A stretch of 64,000 bases of DNA from Streptomyces katrae (GTDB lineage Bacteria; Actinomycetota; Actinomycetes; Streptomycetales; Streptomycetaceae): NCBI RefSeq assembly GCF_000717655.1, contig NZ_JNZY01000010.1:124001-188000 (forward strand), read 5' to 3'. Positions 37,756 through 46,323 of this stretch are shown piece by piece. Positions within the stretch are counted from its first letter, which is position 1. Every line of letters begins with the position of its first letter. A program made the position numbers and the translations under genes. The notes beneath the pieces are model-generated. The model did no database searches, had not been told where the DNA came from, and saw only the letters and a list, made by a program, of their open reading frames with translations.

Positions 37756-38727
37756 ATGAGAGCCGACCGGCTGGTGGCGACCCTGCTGTTCCTCCAGGAG
37801 CGCGGCCGCGTCACCGTCCCCGAGGTGGCCGCCGAACTGGAGGTGTCCCAGCGCACCGCCCGCCGCGATCTCGAGGCCCTGGCCGCGTCCGGCATCCCCG
37901 TCTACTCGCAGCGCGGACGCGGCGGCGGCTGGTCCCTCGTCGGCGGCGCCCGTACCAACCTCACCGGGCTGACCGCCGACGAGATCCGGGCGCTGTTCCT
38001 CGTCACCGGGCCGATGGCGGCCACCCCCGAACTGCGCACCACCCTGCGCAAGCTGGTCCGGGCCCTGCCGTCCACCCTGCGGGCGGAGGCCGAGGCCGCC
38101 ACCCGCGCCGGAGTCGTCGACGCCACGGACTGGTCCCGCAACGCCGTCACCGCCGATGCCGCCCACCGCTCCGCGCTCCAGGGCGCCGTCGTGGACGGCA
38201 TCCGCGTCCGACTCGGGTACGCGGGCGTCGGCAAGCCGGCCGGCGAGCGTACGGTCGACCCGCTCGGGCTCGTGGCCAAGGCGGGGGTCGACTACCTCGT
38301 CGCCGGTACGGAGAACGGCCTGCGCACCTTCCGGCTCAGCCGGGTCCGCTCCGTCGAGCCGACCGGCGAACCCGTCGTCCGGCCGCCCGGCTTCGATCTC
38401 GCGACGGCCTGGCGGGAGCTGTCCGGGGCCTTCCAGGACGGCATGTACGCGGTGACCGCGCGGGCCCGCGTCCACCCCGACACGCTGGCCCTGCTGCAGC
38501 GGTTCCTCGGCGGCCGGGTACGCGTCGGCGGCCCGCTGCCCGACGGCTGGACCGAGGTGTGGGTCGACGGCCCGGCCCCCAAGGCGCTGGCCGGCCACCT
38601 GGCCGGGCTGGGGGCCGGAGTCGAGGTGCTGGAGCCTCCGGAGGTAAGGCAGTGGCTGGCCCGGATCGGCGCCGAACTCACGGCGATGTACGCGGGGGAC
38701 GTGCAGGGCGTGCCGCCCGTTCAGTAG
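37756..38727 (+). CDS. WYL-domain transcriptional regulator
   Basis: 323 aa from ATG 37756 (MRADRLVATLLFLQERGRVTVPEVAAELEVSQRTARRDLEAL), chosen because GAGGGAC lies 6 nt upstream. The ATG at 37702 is too close to its GAGGAG. HTH, then a WYL domain with GVDYLVAGTENGLRTFRLSRV, then a WCX part. Its stop overlaps the convergent SDR gene by 7 bp. A clear paralogue in layout of the regulator at 14449. Confidence 0.9.
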   Translation: MRADRLVATLLFLQERGRVTVPEVAAELEVSQRTARRDLEALAASGIPVYSQRGRGGGWSLVGGARTNLTGLTADEIRALFLVTGPMAATPELRTTLRKLVRALPSTLRAEAEAATRAGVVDATDWSRNAVTADAAHRSALQGAVVDGIRVRLGYAGVGKPAGERTVDPLGLVAKAGVDYLVAGTENGLRTFRLSRVRSVEPTGEPVVRPPGFDLATAWRELSGAFQDGMYAVTARARVHPDTLALLQRFLGGRVRVGGPLPDGWTEVWVDGPAPKALAGHLAGLGAGVEVLEPPEVRQWLARIGAELTAMYAGDVQGVPPVQ

Positions 38728-39371
38728 CCGATGGTGAACCGCAGGCCCGGATGGGCGTCGCGCTCGATCTCGTCGACCAGCGCCACGGCGTAGTCCTCGG
38801 CCGAGATGTGGCTGCGGCCGTCCTCGTCCACGATCAGATCGTCGAGGGCCAGCCGGTACGTGCCCGTGCGCTCTCCCGGACCGATCTGCGCGGCGGGGCT
38901 CAGGCAGGTCCAGCGCACCTCCTCCACGGGCACGGTCCGCAGGAAGTCCAGCGCCTCCCCATGGGCGTGCATGAGCGCGCGGACCGGCTCCGGGAGGCCC
39001 GGCGCCTGCCAGACCGGCGGGCCCTCGGGGGTGCGCAGCGAGCCCGCCCCGCCCACGACGATCACACGGGGCCTCGGGGTCTCCGGGCCGAGCGTGCACA
39101 GGCCGCCGATCAGGGACTTGGCGGCGGTGACGAGCACGCCCGGATCCCCGGACCCGGGGCCGATCGCACTGACGACCACGTCCCGGCCGGCCGCCGCCTC
39201 GGCGACGGAGTGCGGGTCGAGGACATCGCCGCGCAGCACCTCGGCGCCGGGATCCGCCAGCTTCGCGGGGTCGCGCACGACCGCCGTGACCTCGTGGCCG
39301 CGCCGGAGCGCTTCGCGCAGCACGAGGGCTCCGATGGTGCCGGTCGCGCCGAACAGGGCGATCTTCGCCAT
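38721..39371 (-). CDS. atypical SDR / NmrA-like NAD(P)-binding oxidoreductase
   Basis: 216 aa from ATG 39371, with AGGGAG 5 nt upstream. The Rossmann glycine motif is ALFGATGTIGALVLREALRRGHEVTAVVRDP, followed by GDVLDPHSVAEAAAGRDVVVSAIG and VVGGAGSL. Matches the YwnB/YhfK NAD(P)H-binding group and lacks a YxxxK pair. Convergent with and overlapping the WYL gene. Confidence 0.9.
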   Translation of the reverse strand: MAKIALFGATGTIGALVLREALRRGHEVTAVVRDPAKLADPGAEVLRGDVLDPHSVAEAAAGRDVVVSAIGPGSGDPGVLVTAAKSLIGGLCTLGPETPRPRVIVVGGAGSLRTPEGPPVWQAPGLPEPVRALMHAHGEALDFLRTVPVEEVRWTCLSPAAQIGPGERTGTYRLALDDLIVDEDGRSHISAEDYAVALVDEIERDAHPGLRFTIGY

Positions 39372-39498
39372 GGCGACTCCCTGGGGGTGGAGGCGGTACG
39401 GGCCCCGGGTCGGGCCCGCGCCGCCCATCCAAGCGAACCGGCCCCGCCGACACCCGGCAGCGGGGCCGGGGCTACTCCGGTGATCCGGAACGGACGGT

Positions 39499-39981
39499 CT
39501 AGTGGCACAGGGCGACGATCGACGGGGAGACCGTGCCCCTGGCCGCCTCGCACAGGGGTGCCATGTCGTACGGGCGAGGCTGCTCGGGCCGTGGCTTCGG
39601 CCGTACGGGCGGCCGCTTGCGGGGCTTGGGCGCCGGGGCGGGGCGTACGGGGTGCGCCGGCCGGGCAGGCGCGCGACCGCCGGTCCGGTGCTGCGGCGGC
39701 CGGTCCTCCCCGGGCTGCGCGGCGGGCGGTTCCGGCTCGGCCCCGGCCCCGGCCCCGGCCCCGGCCCCGGCCGCCGGCGGGGCCGGCGGGGGCTCCGATG
39801 CCGGGACGCGGCCCAACGGCAGGGCCCCGACCGCCGTTTCGAGGGCCGCGGTCCGGTCCACCGCCGGATCCGGCAGCGCCGGTTCCGCAGGCCCGCTCGG
39901 CCGTACGGTCACGCACCCGGCGGTCAGCGCCAGCGCGGCGAGGATCAAGGGCAGGGGCAGAGCCACCCGGCGTAACTGCAT
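39499..39981 (-). CDS. proline-rich lipoprotein, paralogue of the one at 17804
   Basis: 160 aa. The signal peptide MQLRRVALPLPLILAALALTAGC has a TAGC lipobox. It is followed by Ala/Gly/Pro/Glu-rich linker sequence with an (AG)n run at ~74-81 (39755-39775 is a CCGGCC-type repeat), then a Pro/Arg/Lys-rich stretch. The C terminus is PLCEAARGTVSPSIVALC. The end motif and the translation-start region match those of 17804-18256. Confidence 0.7.
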   Translation of the reverse strand: MQLRRVALPLPLILAALALTAGCVTVRPSGPAEPALPDPAVDRTAALETAVGALPLGRVPASEPPPAPPAAGAGAGAGAGAEPEPPAAQPGEDRPPQHRTGGRAPARPAHPVRPAPAPKPRKRPPVRPKPRPEQPRPYDMAPLCEAARGTVSPSIVALCH

Positions 39982-40056
39982 CCCTCCACCCTGCCGTACG
40001 ACGGACGGTGGAACCTACGTGCCGTCACCCACACGAGTGGGGGCGCTGCGGACGAC

Positions 40057-40350
40057 CTACGCCGCCGGGCGGCCCTGTGCGGCCGGCCGGAGCAGGTGCA
40101 GCTCGCACAGCATCCGGCCCAGGCCCTCCCAGCCGGCGAGGGCGGTGAGGTCGGGGCCGCGCCGCGCCCCGAGGCCTCGAACCGCACACCGGGCCGAGTG
40201 GGAACGAGAGCAGCGGGCCGGCGGCCACGGAGACGCCGGCGACGGTCGTGAGCGCCGGGGCGGACAGCCGGGTGAAGGGCTCGGCGGCGAGGAACTGGAC
40301 CGCGAAGAAGGCCCGGATGACCAGGATCCCCGGCCACGGCGCGGCCAGCA
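40057..40350 (-). pseudogene. possible remnant of a small membrane protein
   Basis: Minus-strand reading gives GLLLAAPWPGILVIRAFFAVQFLAAEPFTRLSAPALTTVAGVSVAAGPLLSFPLGPV in one frame, with two TM-like helices. Then LTALAGWEGLGRMLCELHLLRPA appears in a second frame, ending at TAG 40057. No start codon with ribosome binding site was found. This is the only coding-like signal in 39982-40599; the rest is the NUDIX upstream region with an AT-rich patch at ~40468-40495. Confidence 0.35.
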
Positions 40351-40599
40351 GCAGGCCCGGCCGACGGCGGGCCCGCGCCTGTCCCCCCTCGGCCTCGGTC
40401 CGTTGAGGTGGTCGGACCGGCGGTTTTCAGGCCGCCAGTCCGCGACGCGAACGTACCAACGAGGGCGTAACAAGGTAATAAAGAGGTATAGGGGTGGCAA
40501 AACAGCGGTCAGTGGCCGGGGTGGCGCGAGCGGCGTAACCCGCAGGCCGTGCGGCCTGTTGCACAGGGAGAGGGTCCATCCACGGTGAACGGAGTTCCG

Positions 40600-41613
40600 A
40601 TGCCGCAGCTGACCGACGAGGCCGTGACCGACGAGGACGGCGGCGGGCCGGGCACGTGGATGACCCCGCAGGAGTACGGGGCTTCGCGCGCCGCGCTCTG
40701 GACGGGCGCCGTCGTCCTGGTCACCGACACCGACGGCCGGGTCCTCGTCCAGAGCGTCGACTACCGCGCCGACCGCATGCTGCCCGGCGGCGCGGTGGAC
40801 GCGGGCGAGGCCCCGTCGGCCGCCGCGGCCCGTGAGATGCGGGAGGAACTCGGCGTCGACGGCAGCTACCCGGACGGCCTCGCCGTGGACTGGATCCCGG
40901 CGGACACCCCCGGCTTCCCGCCCGAGATGCGCTTCCCGGGGGAGGTCCTGTACGTGTACGACGGCGGCACCTGGACCCCCGACCGGATCGATGCGATCCG
41001 CCTCCCGGCCCAGGAGATCACCGGCGTCCACTTCGCCGAACCCGCCGACCTGCCCGCCCTGATGGACCCGGGCGACGCCCGCCGCGCCCTGTCGGCGCTG
41101 CGCGCCCGCATCAACGGCGGCGGCACGGCCCTGCTCGAGGACGGCCGCCCCGTCGCGCCGACCGCGCTGGACCGGCTCGGGGTCCTGCGCACCCGCCGCA
41201 CCCCGCACCACGGCACCTGGCACCCCGGCCCGGTGCCCGCGGCGCTGCCCGTACGGGAGCCCTCGGCCTGGCTGTTCGCCCCCGACGGCCGGGTCCTGCT
41301 CCTGATCTGCCGCACCACCGGCGCCGTACGCCTCCCGCCCCCGACGGCGGGCTGCACCCCGCTCGGCTACCGCTACGCCGACGAGGCCGCCCATCCCCGT
41401 ACCGCGGGCCGCCTCGGCTCCCTGCCCCCGGCCGCGGACCCGGCGTACGCGCGCCTGCTGGCCACCCCCGAGCAGGTCCGCGAACTCGCCGACTGGGGCC
41501 CGGCCGGCCACGCCGAACTCGCCGCGGTCCACACGGCCCGCGCCGACCTCTCCCTCCCGCACCCACCCCGCACCCCCCTCACGGAACTCCCCGAACAGGG
41601 CACCCGCTGGTAA
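40600..41613 (+). CDS. NUDIX hydrolase with C-terminal extension
   Basis: 337 aa from ATG 40600 with GGAG 5 nt upstream; GTG 40585 with GGGAGAGGG is an alternative. The NUDIX box GGAVDAGEAPSAAAAREMREELGV is complete (Gx5Ex7REUxEExGU). Residues after ~190 form a second region (VREPSAWLFAPDGRVLLLICRTTGAVRLPPPTAGCTPLGYRYADEAAHP) that looks like a degenerate second NUDIX-like unit without the box. The substrate, a nucleoside diphosphate derivative, is unknown. Confidence 0.88.
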   Translation: MPQLTDEAVTDEDGGGPGTWMTPQEYGASRAALWTGAVVLVTDTDGRVLVQSVDYRADRMLPGGAVDAGEAPSAAAAREMREELGVDGSYPDGLAVDWIPADTPGFPPEMRFPGEVLYVYDGGTWTPDRIDAIRLPAQEITGVHFAEPADLPALMDPGDARRALSALRARINGGGTALLEDGRPVAPTALDRLGVLRTRRTPHHGTWHPGPVPAALPVREPSAWLFAPDGRVLLLICRTTGAVRLPPPTAGCTPLGYRYADEAAHPRTAGRLGSLPPAADPAYARLLATPEQVRELADWGPAGHAELAAVHTARADLSLPHPPRTPLTELPEQGTRW

Positions 41614-41655
41614 CGCCACCGGGCCCTGTCGGTGGTGCCCCGTAGCGTGACCGGC

Positions 41656-42282
41656 ATGGGATTCACCAGCGCCTGGTCGATCAGCAGCCACCCCGACTCC
41701 GTCATCGCGGAGCTCGCGACACGCCTCGCGCCGGCCCTCGAAGCCGACCGCACGAACCCGGCGGCCCGCCACCGCTGGGAGGCCTGGCGGCGCGCCCCGC
41801 TGCCGGACCACCGCAGCTGGTACGCCGACCGGGCACACGGTGAGGCCCTTGACTCGTTCCGGAAGCTGACCCGCCCCGGCGAGCACGTCGACGACGTCTG
41901 CAACGGCGTCACCGACTCCGAGTTCCATGTCATGCAGGACCTCTGGGAGCCCGAACCGGATCCGGCGGACCTGTTCGTCTCCGTGCAGCGCAAGGACTAC
42001 GCCGTCGCCGCCCTGTTCCATGCCATCGGCCCGGACCGGGCCGCACTGCTGCCCGGCTGGTGCGGCAACGTGCTCCTCACCGCGGGCGAGGTGCGCCGGA
42101 CGCTGCCGGGCGTGGAGCAGGCGCTGACCTTCACCTCCGGGGAACGGGCCCGCGTCGCCGACCGGGACCGGCTGGACTACGGCGCCCGCGAAGAGCACGT
42201 CACCGACGGCCCCCTGCGCGTCTGGCGGTCCGCCGCCGCTGCGGGGCGCGGGCTCTGCGCGGTCGCGCTGCATGTCCACTGA
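41656..42282 (+). CDS. hypothetical soluble protein
   Basis: 208 aa from ATG 41656 (MGFTSAWSISSHPDSV). Charged and mixed alpha/beta: YADRAHGEALDSFRKLTRPGEHVDDVCNGVTDSEFHVMQDLW, then YAVAALFHAIGPDRAALLPGWCGNVLLTAGEVRRTLPGVE. No signal or TM segment. Family not recognised. Confidence 0.7.
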   Translation: MGFTSAWSISSHPDSVIAELATRLAPALEADRTNPAARHRWEAWRRAPLPDHRSWYADRAHGEALDSFRKLTRPGEHVDDVCNGVTDSEFHVMQDLWEPEPDPADLFVSVQRKDYAVAALFHAIGPDRAALLPGWCGNVLLTAGEVRRTLPGVEQALTFTSGERARVADRDRLDYGAREEHVTDGPLRVWRSAAAAGRGLCAVALHVH

Positions 42283-42306
42283 CCGGCCCCACGGGGCATC
42301 ACGGGC

Positions 42307-42904
42307 TCAGGGGTAGGTCCATGCGGCGTCGGTGAATCGATGGCGGCGGTTCATCGCGATGGCCCGGGTGTTCGCCGGATGGTGGACGGTGCGGATCGTC
42401 GTGACCCGCTGGAGCGGGCGAAGCCTACGCCGAGCACCCTCATGGCGAGCGAGACCCCCTGCCGGCGGTGGGTCTCCCGCACACCCGTCATCTCGCCGAA
42501 CACGTGCCCTCGGCCCGCCAGTCGGAGATCGCGGACAGGCCGATCCACCGGCCGCCGCCGTCGAGCGCGATGACGACCCCGTGCGGATCGTAGGACGCCG
42601 CCGTCCTGATCCGGCGCTCCAGGTACTCCTCGTACGTGTGGAAGGGGCCCAGGCCCGGGAGGTCCGCCGCGCACTCCTTGTTCGGCTCGTACAGCGCGCG
42701 ACGGTGCTCCGCGCTGTCGCGCAGGGTGGCCATCGTGCTGAAGCGGGCGCCGGCCCGGCGGCAGCGTTCGGCGTCCGCCGGGAAGCGGGCTCCGTCGAAG
42801 GCGGCCACATCGAGTTCGAGCCTGACCCACGGGCCGGTCACGTCGACTCCTGGTCGGTCGGCCCTCGGACCCCGTCCCGAGGGCGGGAGCGCGGTACGGC
42901 GCAT
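42307..42904 (-). pseudogene. GNAT acetyltransferase with two frameshifts
   Basis: Frame one: VTGPWVRLELDVAAFDGARFPADAERC to ALDGGGRWIGLSAISDWRAEGT. Near 42500 the match moves to GHVFGEMTGVRETHRRQGVSLAMRVLGVGFARS (acetyl-CoA loop RRQGVS). Near 42410 it moves again to VTTIRTVHHPANTRAIAMNRRHRFTDAAWTYP. Together these make a complete ~190-aa GNAT of the 'TGV+P..R..G.A.ALK' type, but no single frame encodes it. It fills most of the 42283-43018 gap. Confidence 0.8.
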
Positions 42905-43018
42905 CGTACGATCCGGACCGCGCCCGGCCTGCCCCGGGCCGGCGGCGGCACAGCGGGCGCCCCCGCCGCGACCTGGGAAATCCGGGGTCCGCGGGTTCCG
43001 GTCCCGCAGCATGGGGGG

Positions 43019-43549
43019 ATGAGCGACAGCGCGATCACCTACACCCTGTACGTCCAGGCCGATCCCGACCGGGTCTGGCAGGCCCTCACCGAGCCCGCCT
43101 TCACCCGGCGGTACTGGGGGCTGAGCTTCGAGACCGACTGGGCGGTGGGATCGAGGATGGACTGGGTGGAGCGCGGGGCCCGGACCAGCGATCCCGAGCA
43201 GGTGGTCCTCGACTGCGTCCCGAACCGCCGGCTCGCCTACACCTGGCACACCTTCACCCCGCAGTGGGCGGCCTCGGTCGGGATCGCCGAGGAGCTGCGG
43301 GCCGAGCTGGCGCAGGAACGGCGTACGAAGGTGACGTACGAGATCGAACCCGTCGGGGACACGCTCGCGCGGCTGACCATCGTTCACGAGGGCTTCGAAC
43401 CCGGCGGCACCCTGATCGGCATGTGCAGCCGCGCCTGGCCGATGCTCGCCTCGAGCCTCAAGACCCTGCTGGAGACCGGGGCTCCGCTGCCCGAGGCCGG
43501 GCACGCCACGGACCAGGGGCGGGGCGGGTACGAGGTCCACGGGGGCTGA
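43019..43549 (+). CDS. SRPBCC/AHSA1-family protein
   Basis: 176 aa from ATG 43019, preceded by GGGGGG. Begins YTLYVQADPDRVWQALTEPAFTRRYWG, the usual START-like opening, and continues VVLDCVPNRRLAYTWHTF, VTYEIEPVGDTLARLTIVHEGF and GWPMLASSLKTLLETG-like end (AWPMLASSLKTLLETG). Small hydrophobic-ligand binding fold; ligand unknown. Confidence 0.9.
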   Translation: MSDSAITYTLYVQADPDRVWQALTEPAFTRRYWGLSFETDWAVGSRMDWVERGARTSDPEQVVLDCVPNRRLAYTWHTFTPQWAASVGIAEELRAELAQERRTKVTYEIEPVGDTLARLTIVHEGFEPGGTLIGMCSRAWPMLASSLKTLLETGAPLPEAGHATDQGRGGYEVHGG

Positions 43550-43695
43550 GTCCGGACGAACCGGCGGGGCGGGGTCCGGAGCCCGGCCCGGCCCGGCCGC
43601 CCCGGCGTGTCCGCGCCCAAGCCCCCGCCCCGCCCGAACAGCCATAGGTCGCGCCTGAGATCATGTGTAACGACCACGGAACCAGGAGCGCCGTC

Positions 43696-44430
43696 ATGAC
43701 CCTCGAACACCACCGCGTCGTCATCACCGCCGCCGGACGGGACTTCGGGCGCACCCTGGCCCTCCGGTTCGCCGCCCGCGGCGCCGAGGTCCACCTCTCC
43801 GCGCGCACCCTCGAAGCCGCCGAACGCGTCCGCGAGGAGATCCTCGCCCAGGGCCACGCCGCCGATCGCGTCCACGCCTTCGCGTGCGACCTCACGGACC
43901 CGGCCTCCGTACGGGAGTTCGCCGCCGCGGTGGCCGCCCGTACCGGCCGCGTCGACGTACTCGTGAACAACGGCGCCCGCTACCAGCACGGCACGGACCT
44001 GCTGTCCGCATCCGACGCGGACGTGGTCGACACCGTCGCCTCGGGCGCCACCGGCACCGTCCTCGCCACCAAGGCCTTCCTCCCGCTCCTGCTGAACTCG
44101 GACAAGCCCGACATCGTGACGATGATCTCCGGCTGCGGGGAAACCGGACACCACCGCTCCGACGCGCACGACGCGTTCTACGCCGCCAAGTCCGCCCAGG
44201 CCGGTTTCACCGAGATCCTCTCGCGCCGGCTGCGCGACCAGGGCGTCCGCGTCATCTCCCTCTACCCGCCGGACTTCGACAACCACGACCCGCTGTCCCC
44301 GGAATGGGACAACGCCCCGCGCACGGCGAAGGACCCGCTCGCCGCCCAGTCGCTGGTGGACTGCATCTTCTTCGCCATCGGCCAGCCCCGCGACTGCTTC
44401 ATCAAGTCGTTCCACTTCGAGCAGGTCTGA
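43696..44430 (+). CDS. short-chain dehydrogenase/reductase
   Basis: 244 aa from ATG 43696 with AGGAG 8 nt upstream. The cofactor loop is TAAGRDFGRTLA (a TGxxxGxG variant), with CDLTDP, NNGA at 91-94 and the catalytic pair Tyr162/Lys165 in FYAAK. The Ser position is near ISGCGE. Cytosolic NAD(P)-dependent oxidoreductase of unknown substrate. Confidence 0.9.
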   Translation: MTLEHHRVVITAAGRDFGRTLALRFAARGAEVHLSARTLEAAERVREEILAQGHAADRVHAFACDLTDPASVREFAAAVAARTGRVDVLVNNGARYQHGTDLLSASDADVVDTVASGATGTVLATKAFLPLLLNSDKPDIVTMISGCGETGHHRSDAHDAFYAAKSAQAGFTEILSRRLRDQGVRVISLYPPDFDNHDPLSPEWDNAPRTAKDPLAAQSLVDCIFFAIGQPRDCFIKSFHFEQV

Positions 44431-44565
44431 CGGGGACGGGCCGCACCCTCGCCTCGGCCGGGAGCAGGCCCGCGCCGCCCGGCTTCACGCGAGCCGCGGG
44501 AGGAGCAGGCTCCCGGCGCAGGCTGAGGCACCCTGCGCACCGGTCGTCCACGGCGGTCGTGTGGA

Positions 44566-45102
44566 ATGGGCGGCATGGGGAGAAGCGAGAACCAGATACG
44601 CGAGGGGGACGGCCCGGCACACCGCGCCGAGAGCACGACCACCACCGCGCCCGACCACTGGCGCTACGCCCGCCACCTCGACGCCCTGGCCACCGCTGCC
44701 CGTACGACGGTCGGGGCCGAGGCGGACGCCGTTGCCGCCGTGCTGCGCGACCGCGACCCGGTGATGGCCGAGAGTGCGGTGGTCACGCACCTCGACCGCC
44801 GCGCCGCCCACCTGCTGACCGACGCAGGTTTCCCCGGCTGGGCCCGGGCCATGGACACCGCGATCGGCCCCCGCGCCTTCCCGGCCCGCCGGCTGCGCGA
44901 GTGGACCCTGCTCAAGGCGATCACCGACGGCGAGCCGTGGTCGCCGGCCGAGCTCACCGCGGCCTCCGACTGGTGCCAGCGCACCGCCGCTCAGTCGCTG
45001 CCCTCGTACGAGGCCCTCGACCTGCTCGCCGCCACGGCCCGCACCCGCCGCGTGCGCAACACCGCCGCCCAGCGCCTGCACCGCCGCGACATCGCGGACT
45101 GA
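44566..45102 (+). CDS. hypothetical protein, all-helical
   Basis: 178 aa. HWRYARHLDALATAARTTVGAEADAVAAVLRDRDPVMAESAVVTHLDRRAAHLL and SPAELTAASDWCQRTAAQSLPSYEALDLLAATARTRRVRNTAAQRL suggest stacked helices, perhaps HEAT-like. The start is uncertain: ATG 44566 lacks a good ribosome binding site. Function unknown. Confidence 0.65.
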   Translation: MGGMGRSENQIREGDGPAHRAESTTTTAPDHWRYARHLDALATAARTTVGAEADAVAAVLRDRDPVMAESAVVTHLDRRAAHLLTDAGFPGWARAMDTAIGPRAFPARRLREWTLLKAITDGEPWSPAELTAASDWCQRTAAQSLPSYEALDLLAATARTRRVRNTAAQRLHRRDIAD

Positions 45103-45285
45103 GGCCATGCCTCCGGGGCAGCTGGAAAGAAAGGTGCAATCGGGAGCAAGATGGGAAAACGGCGCCGGCGGTTCCCCCCGCTCCGCACCGAACGCTCGTC
45201 ACACGGCTGTTCGGGGGTTTATGGTCTGCCTACCTGGCCGGGTATCAGCGTTGATCCGATGCCGTTCCACTGGAGGCTGCTCTCC

Positions 45286-46248
45286 GTGTCGCACGTTTCC
45301 CAAGCTCCCGTCACCACCCCCGACGGCGAGCCGGCTCCGCCCGCTCCGACCGCGTACAGCCAGGTCAAGGGCTGGTTCTCGGACTATGACCAGGTGCTTT
45401 TCGACTGGTTCCTGACGCGCCAGAACGGCGAAGAGGCTGCTGGTCAGACAGGCCGGCGGGGCGATCTTCTCGAGCTCGGCGCGTTCATGGGGAAGAGCGC
45501 GATCTTCCTCGGGGGGTATCTGCGGGAGGGAGAGGAGTTCACCGTCTGTGACCTCTTCGACTCGCCCGCGCCGGACGACTCCAACCTCGCGGAGATGCAG
45601 GACTCGTACCCCACGCTCACCCGCCGCGGGTTCGAGACGAACTACCTGGCCTTCCACGAGGCCCTGCCCACGGTCATCCAGGCACCCACCTTCGTGGTCG
45701 CCGACCGGGTGCGCGCGGCGAGCTGCCGCTTCATCCACATCGACGCCTCGCACCTCTACGAGCACGTCGTCCAGGACATCGCGTCCTCGCGCGTGGTGGC
45801 GGCTCCGGGCGCCGTGGTCGTCTTCGACGACTACCGCTCCGAGCACTGCCCCGGCGTCGCCGCCGCCGTATGGGCCGCGGTGGCCACCGGCGAGCTGCAC
45901 CTGATCGCCGTGTCCGCGTCGAAGCTGTACGCGACCTGGGACGACCCGGAGCCCTACCGGTCGGCGCTGCTCAGCTGGCTGGAGGGCCGTACGGACCTTT
46001 GGCACGGCGTGGACGTCGTCGCCGGCCAGTCCCTGGTCCGCATCGGTGACGAAGGGGCCGTCCCGCCGGCGCCCCCCGCGCCGCTGCATCCGGCGCCCGA
46101 GCCCGTCGCGGCGCCCGTGCCGCCGCCCGTGCACCAGTCCGGCCCCCGCCCGCGTGCGGGCACCGCGTGGCGCAGGCTGGCCAAGGACCTGCTCCCGCCG
46201 GTGATCACCCGCGCGATCGTGTCCTGGCGGCGGCGCCGCCGCGGCTGA
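45286..46248 (+). CDS. class I SAM-dependent methyltransferase-like protein
   Basis: 320 aa from GTG 45286 (VSHVSQAPVTTPDG), with GGAGG 11 nt upstream; ATG 45259 is also possible. The SAM-binding start is DLLELGAFMGKSAIFLGGYLREGEEFTVCDLFD. The acidic loop FIHIDASHLYEHVVQDIASSRVVAAPGAVVVFDDY is typical of Methyltransf_24 (macrocin-O-methyltransferase-like). A Pro-rich linker (~240-280) leads to a basic tail (AIVSWRRRRRG), possibly for membrane or nucleic-acid contact. Confidence 0.8.
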   Translation: MSHVSQAPVTTPDGEPAPPAPTAYSQVKGWFSDYDQVLFDWFLTRQNGEEAAGQTGRRGDLLELGAFMGKSAIFLGGYLREGEEFTVCDLFDSPAPDDSNLAEMQDSYPTLTRRGFETNYLAFHEALPTVIQAPTFVVADRVRAASCRFIHIDASHLYEHVVQDIASSRVVAAPGAVVVFDDYRSEHCPGVAAAVWAAVATGELHLIAVSASKLYATWDDPEPYRSALLSWLEGRTDLWHGVDVVAGQSLVRIGDEGAVPPAPPAPLHPAPEPVAAPVPPPVHQSGPRPRAGTAWRRLAKDLLPPVITRAIVSWRRRRRG

Positions 46249-46273
46249 CCCGGGTCGCGCCACCCCCGTTCGC

Positions 46274-46317
46274 ACGTACGGTGCCGGTCCCCGTGTCCGG
46301 GGGCCGGCACCGTACGT
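46274..46317. terminator. strong bidirectional terminator
   Basis: ACGTACGGTGCCGG (46274-46287) pairs with CCGGCACCGTACGT (46304-46317). The inner CCCC/GGGG extends the stem to 19 pairs with one G-T wobble and a 6-nt loop. Lies between convergent methyltransferase and helicase genes. Confidence 0.88.
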
Positions 46318-46323
46318 CGGGTC